Shown here piece by piece: positions 59,894 to 64,000 of a stretch of DNA of 64,000 nt. The DNA is from Diploscapter coronatus (taxonomy: Eukaryota; Nematoda; Chromadorea; Rhabditida; Rhabditidae). Under the pieces are notes generated by a model, which had not been told where the DNA came from, searched no databases, and worked only from the letters and a program-made list of their open reading frames with translations. The stretch's first letter is position 1; each line of letters starts with the position of its first letter. The DNA is taken from the NCBI GenBank assembly GCA_964036155.1, contig OZ038423.1, forward strand, positions 61,457,249 to 61,521,248, written 5' to 3'. The translations under genes and the position numbers were made by a program.

Positions 59894-61773
59894 ATGGTGT
59901 ATATTGGCATCGATCTGGGCACAGCATATTCGTGTGTTTCTGTAATTGAAGACGGACGGCCTGTTTCCATTCAGAGCGATGATGGTCTTTTTATTAGCAT
60001 TGCAAATATTCATTTTTTCATCGATAAACTTGTCAAAAAATCGAATTTTGTAAGAAAAAATTAAATGAATATACCTTTTGCAACTCACAGGTTCAATCTT
60101 ACATTTAGATCCTTTTTAATTAAACTCAAATATTCTTTAAGTCCTGTATATCTGAAAAATTGACTCTTTTAGGTAAATTAACCATCCCTTCCGCGGTCGC
60201 CTACTGCGATACCGAAATTCTCGTTGGAAATCCAGCATTAACTGCAATTACTGATATATCTAATGTTCTATACGGTTTTAAAAAAATATTATTTTTGACT
60301 TTAATTCTACAAATCTCAGATTCAAAACGCCTAATTGGCTATAACGTTCTGATTGGTGCATTTCTGCCTGATGAGCCATTTTCACCTTTCAGAGTCGAAA
60401 CAAGAAATGTTTGCATTTTCTTAAACAATAAATTGCAATAATAATTTCATACTTAGAGAGTCGTTGGCTATGTACTTAATGCAGGTCAGGAGAATGAGAG
60501 ATTTCTTCGACCTGAAGAGGTTTCTGCTGAGATTTTGAAGAAGTTGAAAACGACTGCAGAGGTATTTTCTTAGTTCTGAAAAATAGAATTCAGAAACTCC
60601 AAGCTTCAAATGCATTATTTCTTAATTTTTTAAATTTAACAAATTGAAATTGTCTTATTTCAGAGGTATTTATCCGAAAAAGAAGTGACTGGAGCAGTTG
60701 TGACAGTTCCTGCCTTCTTCAATAATGACCAAATCGATGCGACAAAAAGAGCGATTCAAATGGCCGGACTCGATCTGAAATATCTGCTGGAAGAACCGAC
60801 GGCAGCTGCAATTGCTTATTACAGCAAAATGAGGATAACTGACTCAACAGTTATGGTCTTTGATTGGGGAGGAGGTTGGAATATATTCGGATATTTGAAT
60901 ATGATGCTGTTTTGGAAGAGAGTTGAAATTTTGTATGCAAATCATCATCACTAGGGTAAAAGATCTAATCCTTCAAGAAATTGATATAAGACAATTAAAA
61001 TAATAATTTGATTCCGATCATTTTATTATATGATAATATATGTATGTATTTATTTATGGATTGAAATTTCCAGGGACCCTAGATATTAGTATCGTGGAAA
61101 TTAAAGACGAAAAATTTGATGCGAAGTCAGTGTGTGGTGATGCTCATTTAGGTTTGTTATTACGCTACTTTATGGTTTGTAAATTATATCACTTAGGCGG
61201 TCGAGATTTCGAAGAAAGAATAATGAAGTACGTAATCGAAGAAATAAAGAAATCGAATAACTATAATATGTCGCAGCGGCCAGATCTGATGAAACTATTA
61301 CGACGAGCGTGCAAAAAAGCGAAAGAATCACTGTCACTTCAAATAGAATCGTGGAATGTTAGAGTAAGACATGTTAATTTGATTGATTCTGGACGGGATT
61401 CATATTTTTGCAGCTGGATATTAATGAGAATACAATCGTAAATATGGAAATTTCGCGGTCTAACTTCAACCAGCTCTGCGAAGATCTGTTCGATAAAGCG
61501 ATGAGAATGGTTGAAAAGGCTCTACGAAATGCACAAATCTCGGCAGAACAAATTGACAATGTGGTAATTTTACTATTAGAAAAAGCAAGATTCTGGTATG
61601 CTTTTCACTGAACAGAAAATTTATAGATTCTGGTTGGTGGATCAACTCAAATTCCAAAAATTCAAGAACTTTTGTCGCATAAATTTGGTCACACAAAATT
61701 GAGATACAATGCCAATCCTGAAGTGGCTGTAGCTCATGGAGCTGCGATTATTGCAGATGCTTTGGAGGCTTGA
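59894..61773 (+). CDS. Hsp70-like protein consisting of the ATPase domain only
   Basis: Nine exons, 59894-59984, 60173-60274, 60320-60408, 60457-60561, 60664-60874, 61074-61151, 61197-61363, 61414-61563 and 61627-61773, join to 379 aa. The Hsp70 nucleotide-binding domain is complete: phosphate 1 motif IGIDLGTAYSCVSV, KRLIG, TVPAFFNNDQ, EEPTAAAIAYY, phosphate 2 motif DWGGGTLDIS, GGRDFEERI, and the adenosine motif VGGSTQIPKIQELL. The frame stops at AAIIADALEA, exactly where canonical Hsp70 would begin its linker and substrate-binding domain, so that domain is absent. Sequence is divergent (TAYSCVS, DWGGG rather than TTYSCV, DLGGG). It may be an ATPase-only regulator similar in architecture to Stch/HSPA13, or a decaying duplicate. 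No interior stops support a functional gene. A kelch gene starts 198 bp after its stop. Confidence 0.87.
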
Positions 61774-61774
61774 A

Positions 61775-61780
61775 AATAAA
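61775..61780 (+). terminator. Poly(A) signal of the Hsp70-like gene
   Basis: AATAAA immediately follows the stop codon. Such short 3' UTRs are common in compact nematode genes. Confidence 0.45.
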
Positions 61781-61971
61781 TAATTAATCACTGAAATGGA
61801 AGTGACGATTTCAGAATGGACTTGAAATCCCATTGATTAATAATACAGTGACTGAATTAACCCAGAATATCAATAATTTGCGGATTAGTAGAGGGAATTT
61901 ATTCAACAATTTACATAAAATTTTATTTTATTGTAAGAAATTGCGTCGAAAGCTAATTAAGAGACTTTGAA

Positions 61972-63072
61972 ATGATTCGTAGTAATTTAGTTTTTTATCG
62001 AAATAATAATAATACATATGAAGGAAGGATATGCTTGTTCAATTCATATACCTGCTCAGTCGAAGAGATTGCAAAATTCGATAACTGGTATTGGCCATAT
62101 CAAGTAGTAACTACAAAGGATAAAGTAAATTCTTGTGTTCGTTATTTTGAATAATTTCTTAAACTTCAGATTTTTGGAATTGACGACGAAAATAAATCAT
62201 TCGAAATATATGACTTGGATACTGGACAAATTTCAAAAGGTCTTATCAACAAATCCATGAATGATCGATTCAAATAAGTTTACAGGCCCAGATCCTCCTG
62301 AATGGAGTAGTAGTGCATCTGTCGCTTACTTCAAAGACAGATTGTATTATTTGGGTGGATGGGATTCTAAAAGATCTCAATATACGAATCGCGTTGATGT
62401 AAGAAGATCGAATGAAAACCCATGAAATGATTTATTCAGGTTTTAATAGATGGAAAATGGCAAACAGAGCCTGCTTTTTCTTTTCCAATTCATTATTTTC
62501 AAACAATAACATGCGATGAAATTTTATACGGTCACATTGTAGCATATTCATTATTGTAATTATGGGTATTCAGTTATTGAGAAATGGAATAATAAAAAAA
62601 TATATCAATTATTACACGATGAGCGAAAATGGATTGAAATTGGAGAGATTCCAGAAAGACGGGGTTTATTTGGAGTTGCATCGTTAAATGAAAGAATTTA
62701 CATAACTGGAGGATGGAAGTCGTTAATTTAGTACGATAAATAATGCATCATTATATATTTAGTGGTGGAACATTCAAATCTTGTTTATGTTTCGACCCCT
62801 CAGCTCCAGTTGACAGTCGAATTTCTCGAATCGCTGATATGAATTATGCAAGATTGGATCATTCGCTCATTGTCGCTAGCGAAAAATTGTATACAATCGG
62901 AGGGTGGGCTGAGATGTTGCACATCTTTATACCAAATATTTGTTAACTTAGATTTCAAAATGCTGGGAAAGGAAGTGATGGTTACTGGATGATAAACTTC
63001 TGTGACGCTATTGAAGAATACGACCCACAAACAGATAAATGGAAAATAGTGGGAAGATTAGAATTTGAATAA
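61972..63072 (+). CDS. Small kelch-repeat protein
   Basis: Seven exons, 61972-62124, 62170-62239, 62286-62398, 62440-62530, 62574-62718, 62763-62903 and 62952-63072, give 277 residues in consistent phase. Kelch blades are visible from their GG motifs preceded by Tyr: LYYLGGWD, IYITGGW and LYTIGGF, each followed by a Trp-containing strand (GKWQTEP, RKWIEIGEIPERR, IEEYDPQTDKWKIV). No BTB or BACK domain lies upstream, so it is a stand-alone kelch-type propeller, probably incomplete or with weakly conserved blades. Its partner is unknown; kelch propellers bind proteins, often as ubiquitin-ligase adaptors. Very short introns (about 43-50 bp). Its closeness to the Hsp70-like gene suggests shared expression. 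Confidence 0.82.
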
Positions 63073-63247
63073 TGCAGTTTAATATCATGTAGCCCTTTTA
63101 TTTGGTATACTATATTTTGTGCATATTATCTTTATCCAATTTTATTAAAATTTTCAATGAACATGATAAAGACAACTCTCGAATGCATTCAAAAGTACCG
63201 AGGGAAAATTGTAGCTGAAATAAATATTCTATTTAGTATTTATTAAA

Positions 63248-63379
63248 ATGAAGACTTCCTACTCTCTCATCCTCCTGAGCATATTGCATTTGAATGCGGA
63301 TGACATTTTAGATGGCATTCGAAATTCAGTAGATTTATTGTTCAACCAATTAAAAATCCCTCCATTTGTTTATTTTTAA
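63248..63379 (+). CDS. Candidate small secreted peptide (43 aa)
   Basis: An ATG opens a 43-codon frame that begins like a signal peptide (MKTSYSLILLSILHLNA) followed by a short acidic start and an amphipathic stretch (DDILDGIRNSVDLLFNQ). It is too short for confident calling. A TTTAG acceptor lies just upstream, so it could be trans-spliced. It could also be the first exon of a longer gene or a chance frame. Confidence 0.35.
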   Translation: MKTSYSLILLSILHLNADDILDGIRNSVDLLFNQLKIPPFVYF

Positions 63380-63614
63380 TTCCTAATCATTTGCCAAAAT
63401 TATTCATTTTATGATAAGATTTTTTCTCGCAAAACATTCGATATCGCTATTCTCTTATCAATTCTCGTTTAATGTAAAAGCCTGCTTTCTCGCTCCAAAT
63501 GATTATTGATTTTTTAAAATTTATTTACTCATTAATGCAGAATTTATTTTCTAAATCAGCACAAATGTTTATTTTTTTTAAATTAGTTGGACATGCAGGC
63601 TAACTCCCAACTAG

Positions 63615-63695
63615 GCAGTCATTTCACATAGTGTAATGATAGAACAGCGCATCTCGGAGAGGTGAGGGATCAGGCTCGAATCCTGACTGCGAGAG
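63615..63695 (+). ncRNA. tRNA-derived sequence (pseudo-tRNA or SINE head)
   Basis: A good A box (TAGTGTAATGATAG) and B box (GGCTCGAATCC) lie at tRNA-like spacing. The T arm folds perfectly (TCAGG, loop CTCGAAT, CCTGA), and an anticodon-like loop CTCGGAG (CGG) with a five-base variable region fits. The acceptor stem cannot be formed with both arms in register: GCAGTCA pairs with TGACTGC, but that overlaps the T stem. So this is probably not a working tRNA. A second A-box-like block (GGCCTAGTGG) occurs on - near 63770. Confidence 0.4.
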
Positions 63696-63907
63696 TCATG
63701 AGTTTGTGAGGAATAAGTTTGAGAAATATAAGTTTCATTAAATATCCGCTCGCAGCGGACCCAATCGAGGTACCACTAGGCCACCGTATACATTTGTATA
63801 ATCTTTCCAACATTTGTCATACTGACTAATATTAGCTCGCTTTATAGCACACGAGGAAAGTGTTGTTAGGCATTGATTGAATTCGAAGTCAACCAAATTC
63901 AGTCAAA

Positions 63908-63955
63908 ATGAATGATGAACCTACATCAACTTTCACAAATCCTCTTTCCAAAACC
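63908..63955 (+). CDS. First exon of a gene leaving the window
   Basis: An ATG opens 16 codons (MNDEPTSTFTNPLSKT) ending at a consensus donor, ACC|GTAAGT. The rest lies beyond the window, so no function can be given. A spliced start exon is favoured by the strong donor and the GTCAAAATG start context. Confidence 0.45.
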
Positions 63956-64000
63956 GTAAGTTGAAACTTAAATTAGTTTTCTGCAATTAATCACTTTTTT

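Noticed and set aside
63615..63695. Functional tRNA-Pro(CGG)
   Set aside because: The acceptor stem and T stem compete for the same bases, and the D-arm region has the wrong length.
1..64000. CRISPR array, bacterial operons or ribosomal RNA
   Set aside because: No spaced direct repeats of CRISPR type and no rRNA-like sequence were seen; spliced genes show eukaryotic DNA.

Overview
This looks like nuclear DNA from a nematode. It is AT-rich. Almost every intron ends in a TTTCAG-type acceptor, many introns are only 37-90 bp, and several start codons lie a few bases after such an acceptor, as expected for spliced-leader trans-splicing. No species is assigned. All recognised host genes are on the + strand. 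I joined exons by hand from splice sites, reading phase and remembered family sequences; no alignment was run.

Layout. At 0.5-2.5 kb are two tandem glutaredoxin genes with CNYC and CGYC active sites. At 4.6-37.7 kb is a complete WASP/N-WASP gene (19 exons, 599 aa) with EVH1, CRIB/GBD, proline-rich, two WH2 and acidic segments. Its sixth intron is 23.8 kb. That intron holds a 385-codon open exon (14703-15858) with a phase that would splice straight into WASP exon 7. It also holds a DNA transposon of about 10.5 kb (17593-28095). At 39.1-59.2 kb is a complete REV3-like DNA polymerase zeta catalytic subunit (39 exons, 1485 aa; total divisible by three with compatible phases). Its 9.4 kb intron carries a second large inverted-repeat structure (about 45950-53615). 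At 59.9-63.1 kb are an Hsp70-like protein made of the ATPase domain only and a small kelch-repeat protein. Then come a very small candidate secreted ORF, a tRNA-derived sequence and the first exon of a gene that leaves the window.

The most interesting object is the transposon in the WASP intron. It has near-identical terminal inverted repeats of about 1.18 kb and a 12-exon, roughly 1212-aa DDE-type transposase with a C2H2 finger. The transposase resembles, from memory, large uncharacterised transposase-like proteins that are common in marine invertebrates. Next to it is a divergent pair of genes that do not look like transposition genes: a signal-peptide, cysteine-containing protein on + and a multi-exon single-pass membrane protein on -. 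These look like cargo, or like an undescribed structural or interaction module of the element.

How the genes relate: WASP (Arp2/3 activation), REV3 (translesion synthesis), the glutaredoxins, the Hsp70-like and the kelch proteins have no obvious shared pathway. Short spacing of the glutaredoxin pair (383 bp from stop to start) and of the Hsp70-kelch pair (198 bp) suggests possible co-transcription, which is inference only.
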